Shown here: positions 26,681 to 36,133 of the stretch, one piece after another
Numbering within the stretch: the first letter of the stretch is position 1
Layout: each line of letters begins with the position of its first letter
Origin: Actinomycetes bacterium
GTDB lineage: Bacteria; Actinomycetota; Actinomycetes; Streptosporangiales; Streptosporangiaceae
Reading direction: 5' to 3'
DNA length: 64,000 nt
Assembly (NCBI GenBank): GCA_021793235.1
Contig: JAJYTD010000006.1
Span: 91,236 to 155,235 of the forward strand
The notes under the pieces: model-generated
Databases searched by the model: none
Told to the model about the DNA's origin: nothing
What the model saw: only the letters and a program-made list of their open reading frames with translations
Program-made: the position numbers and the translations under genes

Positions 26681-27295
26681 CTACCGCCAGCCCTCGGGCT
26701 CGGGGAAGGCGGAGGTGTCGATCTCGGTGCCGAACGGTTCGGGAAGGACGATCTTCGCGCCGAAGTCGACCGTTGTCGAGTGCGTGTAGCGGCCGTTGCC
26801 CGGCTGCTCGTAGAGGGTGACCGACGGCCCGTTCTCGTCCCAGGCGTCGATCAGCAAGTAGAGCGGGACGGGTGCGTGGGCATAACCCCAGAGCTTCGTC
26901 GTGCGGTCGGTCCGCGCGTTGCTCTCGGAGACGATCTCCACCACCAGAAGGGCCTCTTCGGCGGGGCAGGGGCTCCGTTCCGTGTCCAACACGACGGACG
27001 TCGGCATCACCAGCAGGTCGGGGACGTAGAGCTTCTCCAGCAGGGCGATCCACACGCCGAGCGTCTGATACACGTCCCAGTCGTCGGGGATCGTCTTCAG
27101 CAGTGCGCGATTGATCCTGCCTGCGATGAAATTGTGCGGATCGGACGGGGGGGCCACCAGTACAACTCCGTTGTCGTCGATGATCTCGGCCCGCCAGCCG
27201 TCGGGCACATCCAGCTCTCGCCAGGTGCGCAGCAGGTACTCGGCCTTCGACGAAAGCCCCGGATAAGGGACGGCATCCGACACAGCGAGACTCAT
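26681..27295 (-). CDS. Uma2-family (DUF820) putative endonuclease, copy 1
   Basis: A 204-residue protein of the Uma2/DUF820 family, with a PD-(D/E)xK-like core: PDLLVMP (Asp), LVVEIVSESN (Glu), and TTKLWGYAHAPVPLYLLID (Lys). N-terminal part (WRELDVPDGWRAEIIDDNGVVLVAPPSDPHNFIAGRINRALL) matches the family. Nuclease activity is predicted, not shown. ATG 27295 follows GGAGGTGA by about eight bases. A second family member is at 57011. A palindromic repeat lies 157 bases before its start. Confidence 0.85.
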   Translation of the reverse strand: MSLAVSDAVPYPGLSSKAEYLLRTWRELDVPDGWRAEIIDDNGVVLVAPPSDPHNFIAGRINRALLKTIPDDWDVYQTLGVWIALLEKLYVPDLLVMPTSVVLDTERSPCPAEEALLVVEIVSESNARTDRTTKLWGYAHAPVPLYLLIDAWDENGPSVTLYEQPGNGRYTHSTTVDFGAKIVLPEPFGTEIDTSAFPEPEGWR

Positions 27296-27451
27296 TTCGC
27301 CACTCACCTCCGAACCGGAAGCGTAACCAACGCCGATCCGGTCTGCCCGTACTTTCCACAGAATAGAGGGCGGTTGTGGAGAACACACGGCCCGGGGCGC
27401 ACGTGCCGCCGGACTACCGGCCGACTGGGATCTTCATGTCGGCCCTGTGTT

Positions 27452-27513
27452 GCTGATCTTGACGCTGTGCACCCCTCAACGGCGCTTCAGCGGTGCACAG
27501 CGTCAAGATCAGC
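27452..27513. repeat. Dispersed palindromic element, copy 1
   Basis: Perfect 22-bp arms (27452-27473 and 27492-27513) around an 18-base loop. The inner 19 bases of each arm, GATCTTGACGCTGTGCACC and its complement, recur exactly in copy 2 at 37433-37488, where the loop is also 18 bases and partly conserved (CCTnAAC-GCGC). It lies between the Uma2 start and the glycerophosphodiesterase stop. No open frame is affected. Confidence 0.9.
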
Positions 27514-27528
27514 GGGAACCCCCACGGG

Positions 27529-28536
27529 TCAGTCCCCCTCCAGGAAGATCTCGCGGGCCAGGAAGGCGTGCCGGGAGTGGTCGGTGAACACGCCGTCCAC
27601 ACCTGCGGCGAAGAACTCCTCGTACTCGGCGGCGAAGCTGCCGTAGGCCGTGGGGTCGGCACCGGAGTGCAGGTCCGCGGGCAGGAAGCGGTTCTCGCTG
27701 CGGAACGTGTGCGGGTGGACCAGCAGTCCGGCCGCGTGCGCGTCATCGACCAGCGACGTCGGTTCACCCAGGGTCCCCTCAGGGCCGCGGCCGATGACCA
27801 GGTCCTTGGCCGGGCCGATCGCGTCGGCGAAGGAGGCGACCTCGGCCAAGCCATCGGGTGTGGTGAAGGGCCGCCAGTGCTCCTGGGTGCCCATCAAGAA
27901 CACCAGGGGCAGCTCTGTCTCCCGCAGCTTGGCCAGGCTCTCGCGCTCGAACGACTGCAGGAACACCGGCACCCGCGGCTCCGGGCCGGCGAGCCCGTTG
28001 CCGTGCAGGGCGGCGATCAGCGGCGGCTCCAACTCCAGGCCGATCGAGGCGTGGTAGGCGGGGTGCTTGGTCTCCGGGTAGATCCCGACCCGCCGCCCGA
28101 GCTCGGCGGTGAGTTTTCCGGCGAGGTCGATGATCTCCTGCAGAGTGGGGATCTCATAGGCGCCGTTGTGGCCGGTGTTGTCCGGGCGGATGTCGGGGAT
28201 CCGCTCGGTGGCGCGCAGGGTCTTGATCTCGGCGAGGGTGAAGTCCTCGGCGAACCAGCCGGTGCGCTCCCGGTCGTCGATGGTGCGGGTGGTCCGGCGG
28301 TCGGCGAACTCGGGGTGCTCCGCAACGTCGGTGGTGCCCCCGATCTCGGGCTCGTGGCGGGCGATCAGGTGCCCGTCCGATGTCGACACCAGGTCGATCT
28401 CGATGAAGTCGCCCCCGTGGCGGGCGCCGAGTTCGTAGGAGCCCAGAGTGTGCTCGGGCCGGTGCCCGGACGCCCCGCGGTGCGAGATGATCGTGATGCT
28501 GGGTTCCCGCTTGTTCCTGCGCACAGCCGAATCCAT
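27529..28536 (-). CDS. Glycerophosphodiester phosphodiesterase
   Basis: A 335-residue GDPD TIM-barrel enzyme that hydrolyses glycerophosphodiesters to glycerol-3-phosphate and an alcohol. Signature HRGASGHRPEHTLGSYELGARHGGDFIEIDLVSTSDGHLIARHEPE carries the catalytic His19, Arg20 and the metal-binding Glu-x-Asp and the second His. No signal peptide is seen, so it may be cytoplasmic, unlike GlpQ. A palindromic element follows the stop. ATG 28536 lacks a strong ribosome site. Confidence 0.9.
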   Translation of the reverse strand: MDSAVRRNKREPSITIISHRGASGHRPEHTLGSYELGARHGGDFIEIDLVSTSDGHLIARHEPEIGGTTDVAEHPEFADRRTTRTIDDRERTGWFAEDFTLAEIKTLRATERIPDIRPDNTGHNGAYEIPTLQEIIDLAGKLTAELGRRVGIYPETKHPAYHASIGLELEPPLIAALHGNGLAGPEPRVPVFLQSFERESLAKLRETELPLVFLMGTQEHWRPFTTPDGLAEVASFADAIGPAKDLVIGRGPEGTLGEPTSLVDDAHAAGLLVHPHTFRSENRFLPADLHSGADPTAYGSFAAEYEEFFAAGVDGVFTDHSRHAFLAREIFLEGD

Positions 28537-28580
28537 CCCCTTGCCGCCCCGGATGACCGCCGGGATCCCCGATACAGGTA

Positions 28581-28613
28581 GTGGCCGGACCGGTTGCGCA
28601 CCGGTCCGGCCAC
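28581..28613 (-). terminator. Hairpin after serC
   Basis: Perfect 14-bp stem GTGGCCGGACCGGT / ACCGGTCCGGCCAC with five-base loop TGCGC, 69 bases beyond the serC stop and just upstream of the phosphodiesterase start. There is no T-run. Confidence 0.65.
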
Positions 28614-28681
28614 CATGGTTTCATCCCCTCAGCCGTGCCCGGACCGATCCCGGGCCGATCCCGGGCCGGCAACCGGGGGTG

Positions 28682-29803
<1,122 letters not shown>

Positions 29804-30099
29804 TCACGCAATCGTAGTCGCTGAGTTCATCGCACCGCAGGTAAGGGGGCCGATAACGGCTGTTTCCGCAGCGCGTACACCTTCCGCGCGGACCGGCGGC
29901 GCTTCCGTGGAACCCCAAATGTGCAAACGGGTGAATGGTTTCCCAGAGCCCGGTATTTGTTCACTTTTCGGTTCCGGGTGCCAAAGGAAAAGAGCGGTTC
30001 CGGCCGAAGCTGAGGGGGCGGCCGGATCCACCGGGCCGCCGCACGCCATGCCCCTGCGGCCGGGAGGGGCTGAAGCCGCGGCCGCGCCCGGCACAAGGG

Positions 30100-30130
30100 A
30101 AAGATCCCGTGGCCGCCCCACGGGATCTTT
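30100..30130 (-). terminator. Terminator of citrate synthase
   Basis: Perfect 13-bp stem AAAGATCCCGTGG / CCACGGGATCTTT with loop CCGCC, 35 bases past the stop on the minus strand. The outer A/T pairs act as the run. The rest of 29804-30099 is a 300-base spacer with an AT-richer patch near 29920-29995 and no convincing gene. Confidence 0.85.
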
Positions 30131-30164
30131 GTCGTCGCGCGGCACCGTGTTGTGCGGGCGGTGC

Positions 30165-31271
30165 TCAGACGCCCTGTGCCAGTGCCTCGTCGGCGCCGGA
30201 GACCTGTCGGAGGTCGCGCTCGGCCGGGCCCGTGTAGTCGGCGCTGGGCCGGACCAGCCGCCCGGTTCGCTGCTGCTCCAGGATGTGTGCCGACCAGCCC
30301 GCTGTTCGGGCGCTGGTGAACATCGAGGTGAACAACGAGGCCGGGATCTCGGCGAAGTCCAGCACGACCGCGGCCCAGTACTCGACGTTGGTCGCGAGGA
30401 CGCGGTCGGGTTTGCGGGCGTGCAGCTCCTCCAGCGCGGCGGTCTCCAGTGCGGCGGCGACCTCGAAGCGCGGGGCGTCGAGCTCCTTGGCCGTGTGGCG
30501 CAGCACGCGGGCGCGCGGGTCCTCGGCGCGGTAGACGCGGTGGCCGAAGCCCATGAGCCGCTCGCCCTGGTCGAGTGCCTGGCGGACGTAGGTCCGCGCG
30601 TCGCCGATGCGCTCGGTCTCGTCCAGCATGTGCAGTACACGTGCCGGGGCGCCGCCGTGGAGGGGGCCGGACATGGCCCCGACGGCGCCGGAGAGCGCGG
30701 CGGCCACGTCGGCGCCTGTTGAGGCGATGACGCGAGCGGTGAAGGTGGACGCGTTCATGCCGTGTTCGGCGGCGGACGTCCAGTAGGCGTCCACGGCCTG
30801 CACATGGCGCGGGTCCGGCTCGCCGCGCAGTTGGATCATGAACCGTTCGACGATGGACGTGCCCTCGTCGACCCGGTTCTGCGGGACCGGGGCCTGGTCG
30901 CCGCGCGCGGACTGGGCGATGACGGACAGAGCCGCGGAAGCGGCGCGGGCGACGTTGTCGCGCGCTTCCGCGTCGTCGATGTCGAGCAACGGCTTGAAGC
31001 CCCAGCGAGGCGCCAGGGTCGCCAGCGTGCTCTGCACATCGACACGCACGTCGCCGGTGTTGACCGGGAGGGAGATGGGATCGGCGAAGGGGAGCCCGGG
31101 GGCGAAGCTGTTGTCGACCAACAGCCCCCAAACACGCCCGAAGGTCACGTGGCCGACGAGGTTCTCGATGTCGACTCCGCGGTACCGGAGGGCGCCGCCC
31201 TCCTTGTCGGGTTCGGCGATCTCGGTCTTGAACGCCACGACTCCTTCGAGCCCGGGTTTGAAGTCCGGCAT
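30165..31271 (-). CDS. Citrate synthase (type I, actinobacterial CitA/GltA2-like)
   Basis: A 368-residue citrate synthase, condensing oxaloacetate and acetyl-CoA in the TCA cycle. Catalytic elements are present: RYRGVDIENLV, SGPLHGGAPARVLHML, MGFGHRVYRAEDPRARVL (His) and the C-terminal TSMFTSARTAGWSAHILEQQ with the active-site Asp/Arg region. Length is about 60 shorter than the large hexameric GltA, as in the short actinobacterial form. Start ATG 31271 has GGAGGAGGCC at ideal spacing; the frame runs further without homology. It diverges from pdxH. Confidence 0.93.
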   Translation of the reverse strand: MPDFKPGLEGVVAFKTEIAEPDKEGGALRYRGVDIENLVGHVTFGRVWGLLVDNSFAPGLPFADPISLPVNTGDVRVDVQSTLATLAPRWGFKPLLDIDDAEARDNVARAASAALSVIAQSARGDQAPVPQNRVDEGTSIVERFMIQLRGEPDPRHVQAVDAYWTSAAEHGMNASTFTARVIASTGADVAAALSGAVGAMSGPLHGGAPARVLHMLDETERIGDARTYVRQALDQGERLMGFGHRVYRAEDPRARVLRHTAKELDAPRFEVAAALETAALEELHARKPDRVLATNVEYWAAVVLDFAEIPASLFTSMFTSARTAGWSAHILEQQRTGRLVRPSADYTGPAERDLRQVSGADEALAQGV

Positions 31272-31413
31272 ACCGGCCTCCTCCGTGTTGTCGGTCCATG
31301 GGCAAGGGTGGGCCCATGGCACCGTTTGGGGATATTTCGGTGTGCGTGAGGTGTCGGTCGGGTCTATCGTGCTGGTGGCGCTCTTCCCACAGATCATGTG
31401 AGGATGCTCCACT

Positions 31414-32079
31414 GTGAATAATTGTGACCCGGCTGAGCTGCGGCAACCCTACGAGGGCACGTCATTGTGCCGTGTGGACATGTCCGCCCACCCCATGGAG
31501 CAGTTTCACATCTGGTTCACACAGGCACGCACCGAGGGTCTCGCGGAGCCGAACGCGATGGTGCTGGCCACAGTGGAGCCGAACGGCGTCCCTCGGGCGC
31601 GCACGGTCCTCCTCAAGGGATACGACCTCTCCGGGCTGCGGTTCTTCACCAACTACCGGTCACGCAAGGGCCGGGCTCTGGGCGAGTCCCCGCACGCGTC
31701 CGTCGTCTTTCCGTGGCATCCGATCCGGCGCCAGGTGCTGGTCACCGGCCGTGTCGAACGCCTCAGTGAGGCGGAGAGCGACGCCTACTTCCAGACGCGG
31801 CCACGCGGCTCGCAAATCGGCGCGTGGGCGAGTGAACACCAGTCCTCGCAGGTCGCGGACCGGGCAGCACTCGATGAGCTCTACGCGAGTCTGGAACAGG
31901 TGTGGCCGAGTGGAGAGAGGATCCCGCGGCCGGCCTACTGGGGCGGGTTTGCGATCCTGCCCACGGAGGTGGAGTTCTGGCAGGGGCGGACCGACCGGAT
32001 GCACGACCGCTTCCAGTACACGCTGACCGCGGGCGACCCCGCCGCCGGACAGTGGGAACTCGACCGGCTGGCTCCCTGA
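31414..32079 (+). CDS. pdxH: Pyridoxamine/pyridoxine 5'-phosphate oxidase
   Basis: A 221-residue FMN split-barrel oxidase making pyridoxal 5'-phosphate. Typical stretches: MVLATVEPNGVPRARTVLLKGYDLSGLRFFTNYRSRKG, FPWHPIRRQVLVTGRVERLS, SQIGAWASEHQSSQ and the closing EFWQGRTDRMHDRFQYT. GTG 31414 is the annotated start; the N-terminus is slightly variable so a nearby start is possible. It diverges from citrate synthase with 142 bases between the start codons. Confidence 0.94.
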   Translation: MNNCDPAELRQPYEGTSLCRVDMSAHPMEQFHIWFTQARTEGLAEPNAMVLATVEPNGVPRARTVLLKGYDLSGLRFFTNYRSRKGRALGESPHASVVFPWHPIRRQVLVTGRVERLSEAESDAYFQTRPRGSQIGAWASEHQSSQVADRAALDELYASLEQVWPSGERIPRPAYWGGFAILPTEVEFWQGRTDRMHDRFQYTLTAGDPAAGQWELDRLAP

Positions 32080-32284
32080 AAAGCATAGGGAGAGAAATGT
32101 GGTGCGCGGCACATTACGTGGAAGAGGGGTCTCCATTGCCGCGCTATGATGGAGGTATCGGAGGCCGCTCCGCGGCCAGGCGCATCGATCGGCGGACCGT
32201 CTGCGGGATCGGGCCGGGGCGGCCGGGAATCAGGTGAGCCTGGCCTGTGTTGAGAGTCCTGCCGTGTCGACTCTCGACAAGCCC

Positions 32285-33013
32285 ATGAGGGAAGGGGGAG
32301 CCTTGACCGCACACGGGCTTATCGATACCACAGAGATGTACCTCCGAACGATCTTCGAGCTCGAAGAAGAGGGCATCGTCCCACTTCGTGCGCGGATCGC
32401 CGAGCGCCTTCAGCAGAGCGGTCCGACAGTCAGCCAGACCGTCGCGCGGATGGAGCGCGACGGACTGCTTCGGGTCGAAAACGACCGACACCTTGTGATG
32501 ACCGCCGAGGGCCGCAGGCTCGCCACGCACGTCATGCGCAAGCACCGCCTCGCTGAAAGCCTGCTGGTCAACGTGATCGGCCTGCCCTGGGAAGACGTCC
32601 ATGTCGAGGCGTGCCGCTGGGAGCACGTGATCTCCGAGGCCGTCGAAGAGCGTCTGGTCGAACTGCTGGGCGCTCCCTCTGTCTGCCCGCACGGCAACCC
32701 CATCCCCGGCCTCGACGAACTGGGCCTGTCCGACTACGCCCCCGAACCCTTCTCCGACGACTCCATCGTGCCGATGGTGGAGGTCGCGAACGCCGGTGAG
32801 ACCACGGTCACAGTGCGCCGTATCAGCGAGCAGCTGCAGAGCGACACGGACGTGATGCTGACTCTCAAGCGTGCCGGGGTACAACCTGAGCAGGAAGTGA
32901 CGCTTATCGCGCGTGACAACGGAGTGCAGGTGACTGGTGGTAGCGACAAGGATGTCGAGCCGAGCGAACTCTCACGGCAGATCGCAAGCCACATTTTCGT
33001 TGCCAAACCTTGA
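32285..33013 (+). CDS. DtxR/IdeR-family iron-dependent regulator
   Basis: A 242-residue metal-sensing repressor: N-terminal winged helix (GLIDTTEMYLRTIFELEEEGIVPLRARIAERLQQSGPTVSQTVARM), dimer domain, and C-terminal SH3-like domain. With an offset of eight, all known DtxR metal ligands are conserved: M18, C110, E113, H114 at the primary site and H87, E91, H106 at the ancillary site. So it should sense Fe2+ and repress iron uptake. ATG 32285 is used; TTG 32303 would also keep the domain. No clear iron box was found in the window. Confidence 0.93.
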   Translation: MREGGALTAHGLIDTTEMYLRTIFELEEEGIVPLRARIAERLQQSGPTVSQTVARMERDGLLRVENDRHLVMTAEGRRLATHVMRKHRLAESLLVNVIGLPWEDVHVEACRWEHVISEAVEERLVELLGAPSVCPHGNPIPGLDELGLSDYAPEPFSDDSIVPMVEVANAGETTVTVRRISEQLQSDTDVMLTLKRAGVQPEQEVTLIARDNGVQVTGGSDKDVEPSELSRQIASHIFVAKP

Positions 33014-33207
33014 GCGTGTCCCTATCCCGGTACCGCGATTCGGCACCGGGTTGGGATGTCGCGTTACTCTGCAGGTATGTTGCGGGTCAGGCTATGCTCA
33101 CCCCATGGCGCGGGCTGACCGGTGTGCAGGGTTCTCCGCGCGGGGGCTATGTGGATCGTATGGGTCGGCATGACTGCGGCCCATGACGGCAGCAAGGTGG
33201 CGGCTGT

Positions 33208-35454
33208 ATGAAGCGGTGGGAGGAAGCCTCCTACGACGATGATGCGCTCACCGGTGCCGAAGTCATCGAGCAGGCGCGGGTCGCTGTTGTGGTGGCCGAC
33301 CGTTTCAGCCGTCTGCAGTACTGGAACACCTTCGCCCGGGAGCTCTTCGGGTTCGGCGACGGCTGCGACCACCGCGGCATGTCGCTGCTCGACCTCGGGA
33401 TCCACGAGTCCGACCACGAGAGCATCTCCCAGCTTTTCCGAAGAGTGCTGGAGGGCAAGACGTGGGAGGGTACCCTCGCGGTCGTCCGGCCCGACTCCTC
33501 GTGGATCCACATACGCGCCCACGCCGTCCCGCGCGAGGACGGCTCCGGCCGGGCCGAGAGTGTCGTGATGTTCGCCGACGAGGCGCTGCGCAGCGGCCGG
33601 GTCGAGGAGCAGCACGGCCTTCTGGACCGCGTCGGGAGCCGCCTGGCGAGTTCGCTGGATTTCGATTCCACGATGAAGGCGGTCGCCGAGATACTGGTGC
33701 CCCAGTTCGCCGACCACTGCTTCATCGATCTCTTCGACCACGAACGGCTGATCCGGCGCGTCTCGGTGCACGCCGGGGGCTGGACCCCCCCGCCGGGGAC
33801 CTGGTTCGACGTCGGCGAAGAGGCCCATTACCCCGACCAGCACTTCGCCTGCAGGGCCATGCGGCGCCTGGAGACCGTGGTCGTCAGCGACTACACCCCC
33901 ACCAGAGCACTGAATGAGCGCTCGGCCGCGGTGGCCGAACAAGTGGGGGTGACCTCGGCTATCGCGGCGCCGCTGCGCGCCCGCGGTGAACTTCTGGGCG
34001 TGCTCACGCTCGCCTTGTCCGAGCTCTCCCACCGGAAGAAGAAGCACTACGTCGGGTTCGACCGCGACCTGGTCGGCGCGATCGCCAGCCGCGTGGCCCT
34101 GACGATCGACAACGCACGCCTGTTCGAGGAGGAGCGCAGTACGGCACTGGCGTTCCAGGACAGTCTGCTACCGCGTTCGTTTCCGGACTTCGACGGACTG
34201 TCGATCGCGCACCGGTACGTGCCCGCCAAGCCTCTGGAGACGCACGGCCGCGGGGTCCAGACCCAGGCCGGTGGCGATTTCTACGACGTCATCCCGCTGT
34301 CAGCGGGGCGTGTCGGGATCGTCGTGGGCGACGTCGAGGGGCGCGGTCCGCACGCCGCGGCGGTCATGGGCCAGCTGCGCGCCGCCCTGCGGGCGTTCGC
34401 GCAGGCCGACCGGGAACCCGCGGACATCCTGCGGGAGCTGGACGAGTGGGTGCGGCAGCTCGGCGTGCCGGACGGCAGCGGCGGCACCTGGGTACCGAGC
34501 GTGAGCTGTCTGTACATGGTCTACGACGCGTGGTCGCGGCAGCTGTCCTACGCCAACGCCGGACACCAGGCACCGCTGCTCATCAATAACGGAGAGGTCG
34601 AAGAGCTCGCTCTGCGCGTGTCGGACACCCTGCTCGGTGTCAGGGTGAAGGGCCTCCCTTACGACGACGCCGTCTACCACCAGGCTGACCTGACCCTGCC
34701 TCCGGGGGCGACACTGCTGCTCTATACCGACGGCCTGGTCGACCGCCGACCGCTGGGCGGCACCGTCGACATCAGCCGCTCCCTCACCCAGCTCTATGAG
34801 CGGGTGAGCGAGGTCGCGGACAAGGACGTGGAGCAGATCGCGGAGGCGGCGATCACCGCGGTCCCGGGGGAGGTCGACGACGACACCGCGCTCCTCGTGG
34901 TCCGCGCCCACCCAGGGGAACTCGCCATGGAGGAGGGCCGCTTCCTCGCGGAGGCCCCGACAGTCGGAGAGGCCCGCCACCTGGCGTCGAACACGTTCAA
35001 GCACTGGGGTATGGACCGGGATCAGGCGGAGCTGGCCTGTCTGCTGGTGTCGGAGATCGTCACGAACGTGGTGATCCACGCGGCCCCGCACCCGTCCCGC
35101 AGGGAGTTCACCACCCAAGGGGTCAAGGACTCCGGGATCTCCGCGGACACCGACGGGCTCGGAGGAGGCGACGAATTCGATGAGGACTGGTCGGACCTGC
35201 TGGATGAGGTCGCGAATGGGTCCGATTCCCCGCAGGACATCGAGTTCCTGCTCCGGCTGCGCCGCGGCGCCTCGTCGGTATGGGTCGAGGTGTTCGACAA
35301 CGATCTGCGTCTGCCGCGTATCCGCAGCGCCGGCGCGGACGACGAAGGAGGCCGCGGCCTCTACCTGGTCGACCAGCTCGCCACCCGCTGGGGCTCCCGC
35401 CCGACCCCCGACGGCAAGGCCGTGTGGTTCGAAATCCCCCTCAAGAGCGACTGA
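33208..35454 (+). CDS. PAS-GAF-SpoIIE phosphatase with C-terminal anti-sigma-kinase-like domain
   Basis: A 748-residue cytosolic signalling protein. Order: PAS-like domain (about 18-130, with VAVVVADRFSRLQYWNTFARELFG), GAF domain (about 145-310), PP2C/SpoIIE Ser/Thr phosphatase (about 325-545, with metal motifs GGDFYD, GDVEGRG, YTDGLVDRR and DDDTALLVV) and a GHKL kinase-like domain (about 570-748, N-box ELACLLVSEIVTNVVIHA, GGRGLYLVDQLA). The family dephosphorylates anti-anti-sigma factors to release sigma factors. Odd: about 50 acidic residues are inserted within the GHKL domain after the N-box. GTG-rich upstream; start ATG 33208. Confidence 0.9.
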   Translation: MKRWEEASYDDDALTGAEVIEQARVAVVVADRFSRLQYWNTFARELFGFGDGCDHRGMSLLDLGIHESDHESISQLFRRVLEGKTWEGTLAVVRPDSSWIHIRAHAVPREDGSGRAESVVMFADEALRSGRVEEQHGLLDRVGSRLASSLDFDSTMKAVAEILVPQFADHCFIDLFDHERLIRRVSVHAGGWTPPPGTWFDVGEEAHYPDQHFACRAMRRLETVVVSDYTPTRALNERSAAVAEQVGVTSAIAAPLRARGELLGVLTLALSELSHRKKKHYVGFDRDLVGAIASRVALTIDNARLFEEERSTALAFQDSLLPRSFPDFDGLSIAHRYVPAKPLETHGRGVQTQAGGDFYDVIPLSAGRVGIVVGDVEGRGPHAAAVMGQLRAALRAFAQADREPADILRELDEWVRQLGVPDGSGGTWVPSVSCLYMVYDAWSRQLSYANAGHQAPLLINNGEVEELALRVSDTLLGVRVKGLPYDDAVYHQADLTLPPGATLLLYTDGLVDRRPLGGTVDISRSLTQLYERVSEVADKDVEQIAEAAITAVPGEVDDDTALLVVRAHPGELAMEEGRFLAEAPTVGEARHLASNTFKHWGMDRDQAELACLLVSEIVTNVVIHAAPHPSRREFTTQGVKDSGISADTDGLGGGDEFDEDWSDLLDEVANGSDSPQDIEFLLRLRRGASSVWVEVFDNDLRLPRIRSAGADDEGGRGLYLVDQLATRWGSRPTPDGKAVWFEIPLKSD

Positions 35455-35555
35455 GAACACTCCCTAGAACACGTACTGATCCCGACGGCGCTGTCCCTCA
35501 TCAGGAGTTTTTCGTCGGCCTGACCGGGCTTGGCAAAGGCCGCTCCCACCCTGGA

Positions 35556-35810
35556 TCAGGGCTCGGGCTCGTCGGTGTAGCGCACGCCGATCGACGGTCC
35601 CTCGTCGGAGGAACGCGCGGTCGATTCCCCGTTGGAGGGCAGTGAGGTCGGCACTCCGGTTCCGGTCGCCTTCCGGCCGTGTTCGCGGGTCCGGTCGCTC
35701 GCCTGGGGTTCGTCATCGTCCTTGAGCATCGGGGCGAATTCGCGGTCGCGGGTGTTCTCCGGCTCGTGCCCGAGGTCGTCTCCGCCCTGCCGCGGTCGCT
35801 TCTTTGCCAT
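35556..35810 (-). CDS. Small disordered hydrophilic protein
   Basis: An 84-residue polar protein, rich in Asp/Glu/Arg/Gly, with no hydrophobic core (MAKKRPRQGGDDLGHEPENTRDREFAPMLKDDDEPQ at start). A clear GGAGG sits six bases before ATG 35810, which supports expression. No family recognised. Monocistronic between the SpoIIE gene and a small membrane gene. Confidence 0.6.
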   Translation of the reverse strand: MAKKRPRQGGDDLGHEPENTRDREFAPMLKDDDEPQASDRTREHGRKATGTGVPTSLPSNGESTARSSDEGPSIGVRYTDEPEP

Positions 35811-35930
35811 CGTCGCCTCCGTGGAGACACGTGCCCGGGTACTGTCCGCGGCGGACCTCTCGCGGAGGCCGCCGCGTTGTCGCCGTCGGCTACCCCGGGG
35901 CCCGCGCGCGAAACACCGCCGCCCGCCGGG

Positions 35931-36098
35931 TCAGCGGTTGGACCATGCCCACATCAGCAGGCAGAAGAAGATGAAGAAGACGACGATACCGCCGGTGGTC
36001 CAGGGAATGTGCATCCGCGGTCGGAGCTTGCGCACACCGATCACCAGCAGGATGACCAGCAGTCCCAGGACAATGGCGCCGTCGAACGCGCCGCTCAT
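35931..36098 (-). CDS. 55-residue two-helix membrane protein
   Basis: ATG 36098 to TGA at 35931 encodes 55 residues: MSGAFDGAIVLGLLVILLVIGVRKLRP, a short basic turn, then PWTTGGIVVFFIFFCLLMWAWSNR. Two transmembrane helices with a basic loop between them. AAAGGG lies six bases before the ATG. It follows the acyl-CoA dehydrogenase gene by 35 bases on the same strand and may be co-transcribed. Function unknown. Confidence 0.6.
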   Translation of the reverse strand: MSGAFDGAIVLGLLVILLVIGVRKLRPRMHIPWTTGGIVVFFIFFCLLMWAWSNR

Positions 36099-36133
36099 GG
36101 TGACCCTTTCGCCGTAGCCCTTCGGGGGTGTGG

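Noticed and set aside
33084..33104. GGTCAGGCTATGCTCACC resembling an iron box after the DtxR gene
   Set aside because: Needs a three-base insertion to match TTAGGTTAGGCTAACCTAA and has poor outer arms.
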